Shown piece by piece: positions 53,516 to 62,328 of a stretch of DNA of 64,000 nt. The position numbers and the translations under genes are program-made. The DNA is from Flammeovirga sp. SJP92 (GTDB taxonomy: Bacteria > Bacteroidota > Bacteroidia > Cytophagales > Flammeovirgaceae). Below the pieces are notes generated by a model, which saw only the letters and a program-made list of their open reading frames with translations, did no database searches and had not been told where the DNA came from. The stretch is taken from the NCBI RefSeq assembly GCF_001583495.1, contig NZ_LQAQ01000046.1, positions 27,063 through 91,062 on the forward strand, given 5' to 3'. Every line of letters starts with the position of its first letter. Within the stretch, counting starts at the first letter, position 1.

Positions 53516-53992
53516 TTATCCCTCATCAAGGTTTATAGTTTCCTCAACTTCTTCTATACACTCTTCAATTAAACTATTTTTTTGGGGATAACTTCGTAAA
53601 AATTCTAGAACTTTGTTGTAATTTATATCTTCTGTTTCAATATCATAACGAGGTACAGATTTAATAAAATTCAAAAAAGTTTCAATTGAATTAAATACTT
53701 TTCTAAAAGCCCATTTTCCACTACCATGCTCGCAATAATAAACTGGATATCCATCATCTTTTTCGCGAATATTAATTACATAGGGGTCAGAATAATAATT
53801 TGAGCATATAACATATAAATCCTCTTCCCAACTTTTTCCTACGAAGGATTCTTTAGTCACTCCATTGTATCTATAACCGTCTTGGAAAAAATCAAATCCA
53901 TTTTCTATTCCTTTAGGGTAATTATGAGGTAAAATTGATATTTCATAATTGATGATCTTCTCTTCAATAAAGTTTTTAATAATGTGATCCAT
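53516..53992 (-). CDS. SMI1/KNR4 (SUKH)-like protein
   Basis: This 158-residue protein has features of the SUKH superfamily: a strand-turn segment DLYVICSNYYSDPYVINIR, the conserved PVYYCEHGSGKWAFRKVFNSIETFLNFI (aromatic-rich turn then helix) and an acidic C-terminus. SUKH proteins are known as immunity proteins against contact-dependent or polymorphic toxins, and as regulators in eukaryotes. No toxin gene lies upstream, so this may be an orphan immunity gene. The match is based on a few motifs only. Confidence 0.6.
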   Translation of the reverse strand: MDHIIKNFIEEKIINYEISILPHNYPKGIENGFDFFQDGYRYNGVTKESFVGKSWEEDLYVICSNYYSDPYVINIREKDDGYPVYYCEHGSGKWAFRKVFNSIETFLNFIKSVPRYDIETEDINYNKVLEFLRSYPQKNSLIEECIEEVEETINLDEG

Positions 53993-54044
53993 TTTTATGC
54001 TTGATAATTAAATTAGTTAATTGCTTATCCTATTATCCCTTAGT

Positions 54045-54527
54045 TTATAGAATTAACTCCCAATACCCCACATCAATCCATTGATCAAATTTATGTCCTA
54101 CCTCTTTGAATTGTGCTACTTTCTCAAAGCCTAATTTTTCGTGTAATCTGGTACTTCCTTCATTAGGAAGAGCAATTCCACCAATAATAGCGTGGGCATT
54201 CGTTGCCTTAATACGATTCAATAGTTCGGTATATAATAGAGTGCCGATCCCCTCTTTCAGAACTGTGTTTTTAAGATAAACAGTACTCTCTACTGAAAAC
54301 TTATAAGCACATCTTGATTTCCATTCAGAAGCGTAAGCATAACCTACTACCTCATTATCTTTTTCAAAAACTATCCAAGGTAAATCTACACGTTTTGATT
54401 GAATTCTTTCCTGAATTTCTTCAGCACTAACTGCTTCCTCTTCAAAAGTGACCACAGTGTTTTCAATGTAATAGTTATAAATATTTGCTACTGCTTGTGC
54501 ATCGTCTAGTTTAATATCACGTATCAT
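54045..54527 (-). CDS. GNAT acetyltransferase, phosphinothricin-acetyltransferase-like
   Basis: This 160-residue protein starts MIRDIKLDDAQAVANIYN and contains the acetyl-CoA loop EGIGTLLYTELLNR and the motif IGGIALPNEGSTRLHEKLGFE, which together define the Pat/YncA-like branch of GNAT enzymes. The segment YAYASEWKSRCAYKFSVESTVYL is also typical. Such enzymes acetylate methionine sulfone, phosphinothricin-like or other small amines. It is probably its own unit, with a terminator for the upstream gene lying before it. Confidence 0.9.
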   Translation of the reverse strand: MIRDIKLDDAQAVANIYNYYIENTVVTFEEEAVSAEEIQERIQSKRVDLPWIVFEKDNEVVGYAYASEWKSRCAYKFSVESTVYLKNTVLKEGIGTLLYTELLNRIKATNAHAIIGGIALPNEGSTRLHEKLGFEKVAQFKEVGHKFDQWIDVGYWELIL

Positions 54528-54589
54528 AGTTTGTTAATTTTAATATGATGATGTACTTCAATAATTGTACTAATTCGTGTTCTATTAGA

Positions 54590-54636
54590 AGAAAAAAATC
54601 CTTCCAAAACCCTGTAAATAATTGATTTTGAAAGGA
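54590..54636 (-). terminator. Terminator on the minus strand before the Pat-like gene
   Basis: On the minus strand TCCTTTCAAAA pairs with TTTTGGAAGGA (one mismatch) and is followed by T7. It lies 135 bp past the stop of the gene at 54771. Confidence 0.75.
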
Positions 54637-54770
54637 CACTCTTCTTTTTAATAGTAACTTTCCTCTTCGATAGCGATAAGGTTATTTTCTTCTCTCTATC
54701 ATTATTCCAGAATAGATAATAGGTATTACTATACAAAATACAGTGGTTTTTAAAAGTAAAAACAGACAGT

Positions 54771-55301
54771 CTATTTTTTTAAAGTAATGGATAAATTTAA
54801 GAAGTCTGCTAATTGCTCTGACAAATCCATCATATCATCCAATTTTGAATCTTTGTCAACTTTAATCAAACCCTCAGCTGTCATCAAAGATAAAACATAG
54901 GTATCCAATTTATCACCATAGTATTTTCTAATCTGAACACCTTGAATATCTGAAAGTTGACATTGAAACCTCTCTCCTTTTTTATAGGCGTCTTCCTGTT
55001 TAAGAAAAGATAAATCCTCACCTCGTATAAATGAGATCAAGTGCTTGAAAAAATCATAGATAGGTCCAATAAAAAATAGACCTCCAATTAGTATAATAGG
55101 ATGCTCATGAAAAACATCAATGAGATCACAATTGTTATCAGCAAGGGGTATAATAAGCATAACCTGAGAAATTAAAACCCATAAAAACGGCGTTACTAAC
55201 TTTTTAAGAAGATGAATTTTACTTCTAGTTAATAGCAAAACTGATGCATCTTTATACTTTATATTATATAGCTTTTTCCTTGTAAGTTGTTTCAATGTCA
55301 T
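54771..55301 (-). CDS. Two-pass membrane protein of unknown function
   Basis: This 176-residue protein has two hydrophobic segments (LVTPFLWVLISQVMLIIPLA and PIILIGGLFFIGPIYDFF) between a basic N-terminus and a charged C-terminal half (GERFQCQLSDIQGVQIRKYY). The C-terminal part has a PH-like strand pattern. No family is recognised. It begins 4 bp after the stop of the propeller protein gene and is its operon partner. Confidence 0.65.
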   Translation of the reverse strand: MTLKQLTRKKLYNIKYKDASVLLLTRSKIHLLKKLVTPFLWVLISQVMLIIPLADNNCDLIDVFHEHPIILIGGLFFIGPIYDFFKHLISFIRGEDLSFLKQEDAYKKGERFQCQLSDIQGVQIRKYYGDKLDTYVLSLMTAEGLIKVDKDSKLDDMMDLSEQLADFLNLSITLKK

Positions 55302-55305
55302 ATCC

Positions 55306-57321
55306 CTAATTCAATTTCTTTCGGTATAAATAATTTGCTATTTTGAATATCGCGTAATTTATGTTTTTTACATCATCAGTAAAAAACATGCAATTTGTAA
55401 TCTCCTCTATATGTTGACCAAATAAAATTGAATTCATCCTAAATTTAACACCCTCAAAGTCTACAACCCATGGAGTATATAAATAATTAGGTTCATCATC
55501 GTAATTTTCAATTGTGAGCTGTTTCCCATTTTGAAAGACTATTTTAATTCTTCTTATATCAGTAGTTGTACTATGATTTCCAGAGGCCTGAGAAAATATA
55601 TCATTAATTTCCTCCTTAGTTAAAGTAGAAAGAGAGTCTGCTATAGATCTGTAAAAATTAAAATCAGAATATTCTCCAGGGAAATCATAAAGACTTTCAT
55701 ACCCTAGGTATAAAACATCATTTTTTTTGACAATAGCTTCTACATAATCAATAAACTGAATAAAATTTTTCACATCATTTTTGGTGATATTCAAATCATT
55801 TATCGATACCATTTTAGATCTTGATTGATCAACAGTTCGGATTAGCTGTTCTACCTGTTTATAGTCAATCTGAGTGAGAGCATCAGACAGGAAATCAGAG
55901 GTACTTCGTTTGTTGTCAATAACAAATTTATCAGCATTTTTAGTATACACTCTTATTGCATCTTCAGAATGAAAACAGCCATCACTTGTCAATTCAAAAT
56001 GTAATTCTTGAGCTATTAATCCTGAAAAAAGATGATCTCTAATTATATATTCATCTAAAGCTCTATTCTCTATATCAACAAAATAGTTTTTATTACACTC
56101 TCTATCGGTAATCAATAACTTATCTTCAACTATCTTTGCTTCACCAACTGAAAAATCAGCTGTCATTAATCTTGACCACAATTTCAATTTTTGATCAAAG
56201 TGTAAAATATCTTCACCCCAAAAACCATATAGCTGTCCCTTATAATTGATTTTCCTGTAGGGTTCCTTTATTGGTTGTTCATCCGTAAATATTGGTGATA
56301 CTTTAAACTCTTTTTCATCTATTTTATAGAGGTTATCATAAGTCAATACAAATAAGCTATTGTTTTTTACTGTTATAGCTCTTAATTCATCATCTATTAC
56401 TTCATTCGATTTCCATATTTCTAAAAAAGAAGCATCATAAATAGATATGCTATAATCGTGATTAATAGTATAAAATTGTCCATTTTCAGAGACCTCGAAA
56501 TCAGACACTCTTGATACGTATTGCCAATCAATAGAATTTCTATTTGTATAGAATAATTTCCCATTTTGTTTAAGAATAAAATAATCTCCAAAGACTCTGA
56601 CTTTTCGAATGCGTGTATCTTCATTTTTGGAAAGTTTTTTATATTTATTTTGATCTAGAGGAGATGGTACCTTTTCCCAAGTTTTACAGTTATTTTTCGT
56701 TTGCAATATATTATTATCAAATGCTCCAAAAATTCCTGTTTTTCCATCTTCAGAAAAATGTACTGATAAAATACGTGGTAAAAAATCTTTAATGTTGACA
56801 CCTTCAATAGGTTGCCATGTTTTACAACTGTCATTAGAAAAGTAGATCCTATTATAACTGTCGATTAGCCATACTTTCCCCTTATTATCAGTATATGCAT
56901 TTTTAAACCAATTCCTTTCATTAAAATAAACTTTATCCCAAGATTCTCCATGGTTTTCTGACCAGTATACAAAACTTCTATTGGTATCATCATCATTTAG
57001 ATAACCTGAAATCATCATCTTATCTTCAGAAATAAAATAAATTCTTTTAAATTCATCTTTAGTTCGATGTTGGTAGGGATTGTATTCTAACGACCCAAAC
57101 GGACCTAAGTGCCACAATTTCCCTACTCCCTTTGTATAATATACATTACCCGAGCTTGTAGCAACCCATATTTCTTCTGATGGAGAAACTGCAAACTCTG
57201 ACACTGTTCCAGCAAGTGATAACCTAGAAAGATACTCTTCTTGACTAAAACTGAATAGTGGAATAATCACAAAGAAAGAGATCAATATAATTTTACTCCA
57301 TGTTAGTATGTTCTTCTTCAT
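55306..57321 (-). CDS. Exported BNR/YCF48-type beta-propeller protein
   Basis: ATG 57321 begins a typical signal peptide (MKKNILTWSKIILISFFV, ending FSQ); the frame stays open upstream to 57501 with another hydrophobic stretch, so a longer form with an extra membrane segment is possible. The 671-residue product has Asp-box repeats of sialidase/sortilin-type propellers (SENHGESWDKV, SNDSCKTWQPI, TKNNCKTWEKV) in its first half. The second half is unrecognised. Asp-box proteins of this kind bind or process surface polymers; the function here is unknown. It is co-transcribed with the small membrane protein 4 bp downstream. Confidence 0.8.
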   Translation of the reverse strand: MKKNILTWSKIILISFFVIIPLFSFSQEEYLSRLSLAGTVSEFAVSPSEEIWVATSSGNVYYTKGVGKLWHLGPFGSLEYNPYQHRTKDEFKRIYFISEDKMMISGYLNDDDTNRSFVYWSENHGESWDKVYFNERNWFKNAYTDNKGKVWLIDSYNRIYFSNDSCKTWQPIEGVNIKDFLPRILSVHFSEDGKTGIFGAFDNNILQTKNNCKTWEKVPSPLDQNKYKKLSKNEDTRIRKVRVFGDYFILKQNGKLFYTNRNSIDWQYVSRVSDFEVSENGQFYTINHDYSISIYDASFLEIWKSNEVIDDELRAITVKNNSLFVLTYDNLYKIDEKEFKVSPIFTDEQPIKEPYRKINYKGQLYGFWGEDILHFDQKLKLWSRLMTADFSVGEAKIVEDKLLITDRECNKNYFVDIENRALDEYIIRDHLFSGLIAQELHFELTSDGCFHSEDAIRVYTKNADKFVIDNKRSTSDFLSDALTQIDYKQVEQLIRTVDQSRSKMVSINDLNITKNDVKNFIQFIDYVEAIVKKNDVLYLGYESLYDFPGEYSDFNFYRSIADSLSTLTKEEINDIFSQASGNHSTTTDIRRIKIVFQNGKQLTIENYDDEPNYLYTPWVVDFEGVKFRMNSILFGQHIEEITNCMFFTDDVKNINYAIFKIANYLYRKKLN

Positions 57322-57548
57322 TTTATCTTCTATTTTAGTTTGCTGTAAGGTTTCTAATGCACTATAAAAGCAGATGATAAGTGTTATAGCTCCAGGAAAA
57401 GTAAACATAGATGCAATAGATATTATAAATATTCTCATTTGTTTGTAATCAATTAGTTTGCTGTATTGTATTAAGTACAAACTTAAATATAAAGAATACA
57501 CAATTCAATAATTATTTATACAAAAAGAGGTATTTAAGAATAACGTTT

Positions 57549-58409
57549 CTAATAAACGTCACATTTCAACTTCCCTTTTAGTTTGAACTCTTTTATTGTA
57601 CTTCCATATACTTTTTTGAAAGATCTAGCAAGATGACTGCTGTCTGTAAAATTCAATTGCCAGGCAATTTCTTTCAAACTCAAATCTGTGTGCAACACTT
57701 TTGTCTCAACAATTTTGAGTTTTGATTTTAAAATGTAATCACCAAGGCTCACTCCCGCCTGTTTTTTGAAGTATTCTGAGAAGTAAGATTTTGAGATCCC
57801 GAACTGTTCGGAAAGGTGGTTCAATCTTATTTTTTCATTATCCAGAAGGTTGGTATTGATATAGCGTAAAATCTCACCAAAACGATTATCCGATTCATTG
57901 GCTTTATCTACATATTTTTTCTCAATACTTCTCGCCAAAATATTTAATATTGATGCTATCACACCTGTAATGATAGAGGTAGAGTAAGCATCTGCCAATA
58001 AGTATTCCTTATAAATAGATTTGATATTGTTGATGATAAATTGACGATCTTGATCGGTAGAAATTATATCTCCAGGTACTTTATTGTAGTTTGCAATCAC
58101 ATAAGCAATACGGTCAAACCAAGCTTTATAATCCATCAAACTGTCTTTTTGAAGAAAGTAATGATCAGTAAAACGTATAAAGTAAAATTTTGAAGGTTCT
58201 TTTATTTTAAAGGAATGGCAGTCCATTGGTGGCAAAAAGAAAATGTTCCCTTCACTGTATTCAAACTCATGTTCATTTATACATTGTCTTCCTTTACCTT
58301 GTTCAACAAATACAATCTCAAAGAAATTATTCTTATAAGGTCGCTTCACCCAAGTATCTAATTCTTCTACATGTATTTCTAATAATTTATTGATTGATTC
58401 TGTTTTCAT
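57549..58409 (-). CDS. AraC-family transcriptional regulator with cupin-like sensor
   Basis: This 286-residue protein differs from the two AraC paralogues near 7-11 kb. The N-terminal half is cupin-like ([37 protein letters not shown]). The C-terminal double helix-turn-helix is [21 protein letters not shown] and [25 protein letters not shown]. It is divergent from the DUF1330 operon, and two 21-bp-spaced half-sites lie between, which it probably binds. Confidence 0.88.
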   Translation of the reverse strand: MKTESINKLLEIHVEELDTWVKRPYKNNFFEIVFVEQGKGRQCINEHEFEYSEGNIFFLPPMDCHSFKIKEPSKFYFIRFTDHYFLQKDSLMDYKAWFDRIAYVIANYNKVPGDIISTDQDRQFIINNIKSIYKEYLLADAYSTSIITGVIASILNILARSIEKKYVDKANESDNRFGEILRYINTNLLDNEKIRLNHLSEQFGISKSYFSEYFKKQAGVSLGDYILKSKLKIVETKVLHTDLSLKEIAWQLNFTDSSHLARSFKKVYGSTIKEFKLKGKLKCDVY

Positions 58410-58510
58410 TGTACTTATATTGGACTTTTTTCATTATTTATAGTACAAAATTAGATTATACAACTCAAAATAGTATAATAAAAAATCTGTTTTTACGTCA
58501 AATCCAATAA

Positions 58511-58569
58511 TCATACAATTCTTACCAATATTGATACAATCAAATCCATCTTTCCACCAAGTATCTTTG
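58511..58569 (+). promoter_or_regulatory. 21-bp direct-repeat operator and -7 box of the DUF1330 operon
   Basis: TCATACAAT (58511-58519) and TGATACAAT (58532-58540) are exactly 21 bp apart, and a perfect -7 box TATCTTTG lies at 58562-58569. The half-site sequence differs from that of the 7-11 kb regulon but the spacing is the same, as expected for a different AraC protein. A further TTATACAA occurs at about 58456, nearer the regulator's own gene. Confidence 0.65.
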
Positions 58570-58606
58570 TAATGTTGTTATTAATCACCACTTAAAATTA
58601 AGTACT

Positions 58607-58909
58607 ATGGCTTACTACTCAATACTAGACGTGACACCAACTACAGACGCTTGGATTGCTGATTACCTTGAACCTGCCAACAGATTGGTGGCAAAGCATG
58701 GAGGGAAATACCTTGCAAGAACTGCTAGTCATGAACAATTGGAAGGTGACAAAGTTGAGGCTGCTTTAAGAATTGTAATTGAATGGCCTTCTAAAGATGC
58801 TGCTTTAAATTTCATGAAAGATCCTGGATATGTTCCTCATTTAAAAGAAAGAACAGCTGGATCTATAAGTCATCACTTCTTGATTGAAGCAAAAGATGAT
58901 TTAGCATAA
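58607..58909 (+). CDS. DUF1330 family protein
   Basis: This 100-residue protein is a dimeric alpha-beta barrel protein of the DUF1330 group: two conserved strands and helices, with WIADYLEPANRLVAKHGGKYLAR and VIEWPSKDAALNFMKDPGYV. Members have no proven biochemical role. It leads the operon with SDR and radical SAM genes, under the probable control of the divergent AraC protein. Confidence 0.88.
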   Translation: MAYYSILDVTPTTDAWIADYLEPANRLVAKHGGKYLARTASHEQLEGDKVEAALRIVIEWPSKDAALNFMKDPGYVPHLKERTAGSISHHFLIEAKDDLA

Positions 58910-58925
58910 AATCAAAAACTTTAAA

Positions 58926-58957
58926 ACCACAATGCATAGCTGTATTTGCATTGTGGT
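58926..58957 (+). terminator. Perfect 11-bp hairpin between DUF1330 and SDR genes
   Basis: ACCACAATGCA and its complement flank a 10-nt loop, with only CATTCAAAAA after it. Without a T-run it is probably a processing or attenuating structure inside the operon, just before an unusually strong ribosome site. Confidence 0.5.
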
Positions 58958-58974
58958 CATTCAAAAAAATAAAA

Positions 58975-58982
58975 AAGGAGGT
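58975..58982 (+). promoter_or_regulatory. Strong Shine-Dalgarno site deciding a GTG start
   Basis: AAGGAGGT matches the anti-Shine-Dalgarno end almost fully, 4 bp before GTG 58987. Such sites are rare in Bacteroidota. It supports GTG over the TTG at 58951, which lies inside the preceding hairpin. Confidence 0.7.
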
Positions 58983-58986
58983 AAAA

Positions 58987-59811
58987 GTGGAAAGTAAAAT
59001 AATTCTGATTACTGGAAGTACGGATGGCATTGGTAAAATTGCTTCAATTGAGTTAACCAAAATGGGGCATCAAGTATTTGTTCATGGAAGAAATAAAGTA
59101 AAAGTAAATACATTAATTCAAGAAATTGAGACACTTACAAATCATAAAATAAAAGGGTTTGCTGCTGATTTCTCCAACTTGGATGAAGTGAAGAAAATGG
59201 CCGATGAAATTAACGGGACATTAGAACACATAGATGTGTTGATCAATAATGCTGGGGTATTTTATGGTAATGCATCTAAAAGTACGAATGGATATGATTT
59301 ACGTTTCACTGTCAATTATTTAGCACCTTATATTCTAACCAATGAGCTGATTGAAACAATTCAGAAGTCAAAACAACCAAGGATTATTAACCTTAGTTCT
59401 GCTGCTCAAACAAAGTTAGATTATAATAAGCTTGAAGGGAAAATAGCATTGGAAACTAATAGTGCGTATGCCCAAAGTAAATTGGCATTGACTATTTGGA
59501 ATACTTCGTTAGCCAAGCAATATCAAAATATCACTTCCATTGCAGTGAATCCGGGATCATTATTAAAAACAAAAATGGCATTGGATGCATATGGACAATT
59601 TTGGTCACCAGCCGAAAAAGGTTCAGATCTATTGATTGAATTAGCACTTGATGAAAAGCACAAACATCATAATGGTGATTATTTCGATAATGACTCTGGT
59701 AGATATACTTCTGCTCATCCAGATGCATACAATAAAAATGAAATTAAAAAACTCATCGCTTTCACAAATAAAATACTAGAAAAGAATGAAATATACAGGA
59801 CAAGTTTATAG
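58987..59811 (+). CDS. Short-chain dehydrogenase/reductase
   Basis: This 274-residue NAD(P)-dependent enzyme has the Rossmann motif TGSTDGIG near residue 8-15, NNAG in INNAGVFYG, catalytic Ser in NLSSAA and Tyr/Lys in SAYAQSKLA. The start is GTG 58987, placed by a strong Shine-Dalgarno site. Basic residues in HGRNK after the second strand favour NADP. The 3' end overlaps the radical SAM gene by 26 bp in another frame. Confidence 0.9.
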   Translation: MESKIILITGSTDGIGKIASIELTKMGHQVFVHGRNKVKVNTLIQEIETLTNHKIKGFAADFSNLDEVKKMADEINGTLEHIDVLINNAGVFYGNASKSTNGYDLRFTVNYLAPYILTNELIETIQKSKQPRIINLSSAAQTKLDYNKLEGKIALETNSAYAQSKLALTIWNTSLAKQYQNITSIAVNPGSLLKTKMALDAYGQFWSPAEKGSDLLIELALDEKHKHHNGDYFDNDSGRYTSAHPDAYNKNEIKKLIAFTNKILEKNEIYRTSL

Positions 59812-60661
59812 ACCGCCTTATGAAGGCAATACATTATTATTAGAAGTGACCGTTGGCTGTGCACACAATGAGTGTACATTCTGTACCATGTATAGAGAAA
59901 CAAAGTTTTCGGTTTCTAAAATGGAACAAATAGAAGAGGATTTAAAAGAGGCCCAAGTTTTATATCCTGATGTAAAAAGAATCTTTTTAGTAAATGGAGA
60001 CGCTTTTGTACTTTCAGGAAAAAGACTAAAGGCCATTGCAGACCTGATTCATCAATACCTTCCAAAAGTGGAGATGATCACAATGTATGCTTCCATCAAT
60101 AACATTATGCATAAATCGGATGAAGACTTAGCTGCTATTGCAAAGGCGGGAATTGGTGATTTATGGATTGGTGTTGAAACAGGTTTGAGCGATGCCTTAG
60201 ATTATCTCAATAAAGGAGCGACTTTACAAGATACAGAGGAACAGTTAGAGCGCTTAAATAAGTTTGGTATAACTTTCTTCTACGGCTTTATGTTTGGTGC
60301 TGCTGGAGGTGAAAGAGGTATTGAAAATGCAGAAGCCAACGCACGTTTAATCAATAAAGTGAAACCTTTAGGTATTGTACCAACCACTTTAAATGCTAAC
60401 AAAGGCACTATTTTAGAAAATGACGTTGCAAAAGGAACCTTTAGCATTTCTACAGAAAGGGAAGTATTAGAAGAACAAATTAAAACAATTGAGCTTGTTA
60501 ATGTACCTACTCTATATATGGGAATTCATGCCATTAACTCTGTAAGTTTTGATGCACAATTACCAAGAGACAGAAACATTATAGTTGAAAAATTAAATGA
60601 AGTAATTCTCAATACAGATGATTCTTTATTGGACAGTGTTCCATTTAGACACGCTATTTAA
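59786..60661 (+). CDS. Radical SAM protein
   Basis: This 291-residue protein has the iron-sulfur motif in VGCAHNECTFCTMYRE, with the unusual spacing Cys-x4-Cys-x2-Cys instead of Cys-x3-Cys-x2-Cys, and an ALDYLNKGAT segment plus IGVETG as in Elp3/coproporphyrinogen-type radical SAM enzymes. It begins inside the SDR gene (26-bp overlap), so the pair is translationally linked. Its reaction is unknown. Confidence 0.85.
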   Translation: MKYTGQVYRPPYEGNTLLLEVTVGCAHNECTFCTMYRETKFSVSKMEQIEEDLKEAQVLYPDVKRIFLVNGDAFVLSGKRLKAIADLIHQYLPKVEMITMYASINNIMHKSDEDLAAIAKAGIGDLWIGVETGLSDALDYLNKGATLQDTEEQLERLNKFGITFFYGFMFGAAGGERGIENAEANARLINKVKPLGIVPTTLNANKGTILENDVAKGTFSISTEREVLEEQIKTIELVNVPTLYMGIHAINSVSFDAQLPRDRNIIVEKLNEVILNTDDSLLDSVPFRHAI

Positions 60662-60684
60662 GAAATAACCTTTGAGATCTTAAA

Positions 60685-60716
60685 ATAGCCCAGAATTAAA
60701 CCTGGGCTTATTTTTT
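60685..60716 (+). terminator. Intrinsic terminator of the radical SAM gene
   Basis: AGCCCAG pairs with CTGGGCT around an 8-nt loop, with TTATTTTTTA after it. Confidence 0.85.
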
Positions 60717-60723
60717 ATAAAAA

Positions 60724-60761
60724 ATTGAAGCACTTAATCCATGCAGAAAAAGTGCTTCAAT
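60724..60761. terminator. Second hairpin immediately downstream
   Basis: ATTGAAGCACTT pairs perfectly with its complement around a 14-nt loop. The A-tract to its left (TTTTATAAAAA) is the T-run of the first terminator; on the minus strand it follows the stem, so this may be a minus-strand terminator for DNA from 60762 on. Confidence 0.6.
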
Positions 60762-61430
60762 AATTATTGTAATAGGAAATAATTCCATTACGATATTTCT
60801 TGTTAGAATTTGTACTGTCGGGCTCCAAACTCCAACTTCTCTTCAAAATCATAGGATGTATTCAACATACATTGTAAAAAATATCTTTGTAATAATTCCA
60901 AAAAAGATTCAATACATTCCCTATGATGTCTTTGCATCCTCATGCCATCACAAATAGCATAAAAGGTGTTATATGACCAATAATTTCTACTGATCACTTC
61001 ATTTCTTATATGTAAAAGCTTTCATTTTCAACTATAACTATTATTAGATTTTTTGATGAACAACTATTCAAAACAGGTACACAAACCTAAATATAAGGTC
61101 AATTACATTACCTTCATAAGGTATGATTCTTTCCTCCAATATATCATATGAATACCATTAATAAAGGAACGGCTACCTTATAAACCTCAATTTCATTTTC
61201 CAAATCACACTTATTTTTAAAGCAGTATAAAGATCAAAAAAGTAATCAATTCATCAAAAATCGATTTAATATCTATTGTAAATATAACAGTAATATTTTA
61301 TTTAACTGGACTTGTTTTAAAAATTAAGTTGTCTTAAGTGCTATTTTTTTATGACTAATGATGTCTATTACCTTAACTCTTTCAGTAATATTCAGCACTA
61401 TTAAATCATATGTTTACCATTAAAACAAAA
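60762..61430. other. Non-coding region before the repeat array
   Basis: No gene is firmly supported. A 64-codon minus-strand frame (60803-60997; Cys- and His-rich, no recognised family) could be a real small gene or a fragment. It would fit the minus-strand hairpin at 60724, which lies just past its stop. I rate it low. Confidence 0.25.
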
Positions 61431-62103
61431 CCACGTAGGGGTAGACCTGTGTGTCTACCCACAGAAACACAACACGATCCATCACAAAAATCATAGCATT
61501 AAACATAAATGGTAATGAAATAACAAAAAATTGGACATGGAATTATGCTTTATAATAATTCTCCACTGGTTTTTCTGGTGGGACAGCGGGCAGACACATA
61601 GGTCTGCCCCTACGGATCTACCCACAGAACCACAACACGATCCATCACAAAAGCCATTATAAATGGTAATGAAATAACAAAAAATTGGACATGGAATTAT
61701 GCTTGATAATAATTCTCCACTGGTTTTTCTGGTGGGACAGCGGGCAGACACATAGGTCTGCCCCTACGGATCTACCCACAGAACCACAACACGATCCATC
61801 ACAAAAGCCATTATCATAACATTAAACATAAATGCAATTGCAAAAATTGGATAGAAATTTATGCTCTATTATAATTCATCACTGGTTTTTCTCGTGAGAC
61901 AACAGGTAAACATGTAGGGGTAGACCTGCGTGTCTACCCGCAGAACCACAACACAAACCATTACAAAAGCCATTATCATAGCATTAAACCTAAATGGCAA
62001 TGAAATAACAAAAAATTGGACATGGAATTATGCTACATTACAATTCACTACTGGTTTTTCTGGTGGGACAGCGGGCAGACACATAGGTCAGCCCCTACGG
62101 GAT
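61431..62103. repeat. Four-unit array of roughly 160-bp tandem repeats with compensated hairpins
   Basis: Units start near 61461, 61624, 61778 and 61940 (spacing 163, 154 and 162 bp). Each holds a conserved ACAGAACCACAACACGATCC segment, AAAAAATTGGACATGGAA, CACTGGTTTTTCTGGTGGGA and an 8-bp stem with 6-nt loop. The stem is GGGCAGAC/GTCTGCCC in some copies and GGGTAGAC/GTCTACCC in others, so both arms changed together. Flanking CGTAGGGG or CCCCTACGG extends the hairpin. The stem and flanks resemble REP-like elements common in Bacteroidota and cyanobacteria. Reading frames across it are by-products of the repeats. Confidence 0.85.
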
Positions 62104-62328
62104 GGCTATATTTACAATGGAGATCAATAATGACTACATAATATATATTAACTTTCAAGCAAAACACCTTGCACACTCTCAATCTATATTAAGTATTGTT
62201 ATGAAATGTGAAATACATAAAACATTTTTAATAATATTTACGAATACATAAAAGCCAACGGTTCAAAAATAGATCTATTCAAAATTTCTCTTGGTACTCA
62301 ATAAATTTCTAATCTCAAAAGCAAATCT

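Noticed and set aside
54524..54736. 70-codon minus-strand frame upstream of the Pat-like gene
   Set aside because: A clear intrinsic terminator (54590-54636) lies inside it and the sequence is Lys/Ser-rich low complexity; it is probably non-coding.
61491..61751. 86-codon minus-strand frame in the repeat array
   Set aside because: It spans repeat units and its protein repeats with the DNA period; it is a by-product of the tandem repeat.
61431..62103. CRISPR array
   Set aside because: Units are about 160 bp with conserved content throughout; there are no 25-40-bp repeats with unique spacers and no cas genes.
61930..62130. 66-codon plus-strand frame at the end of the repeat array
   Set aside because: It lies within the last repeat unit, has no homology I recognise and no start context.
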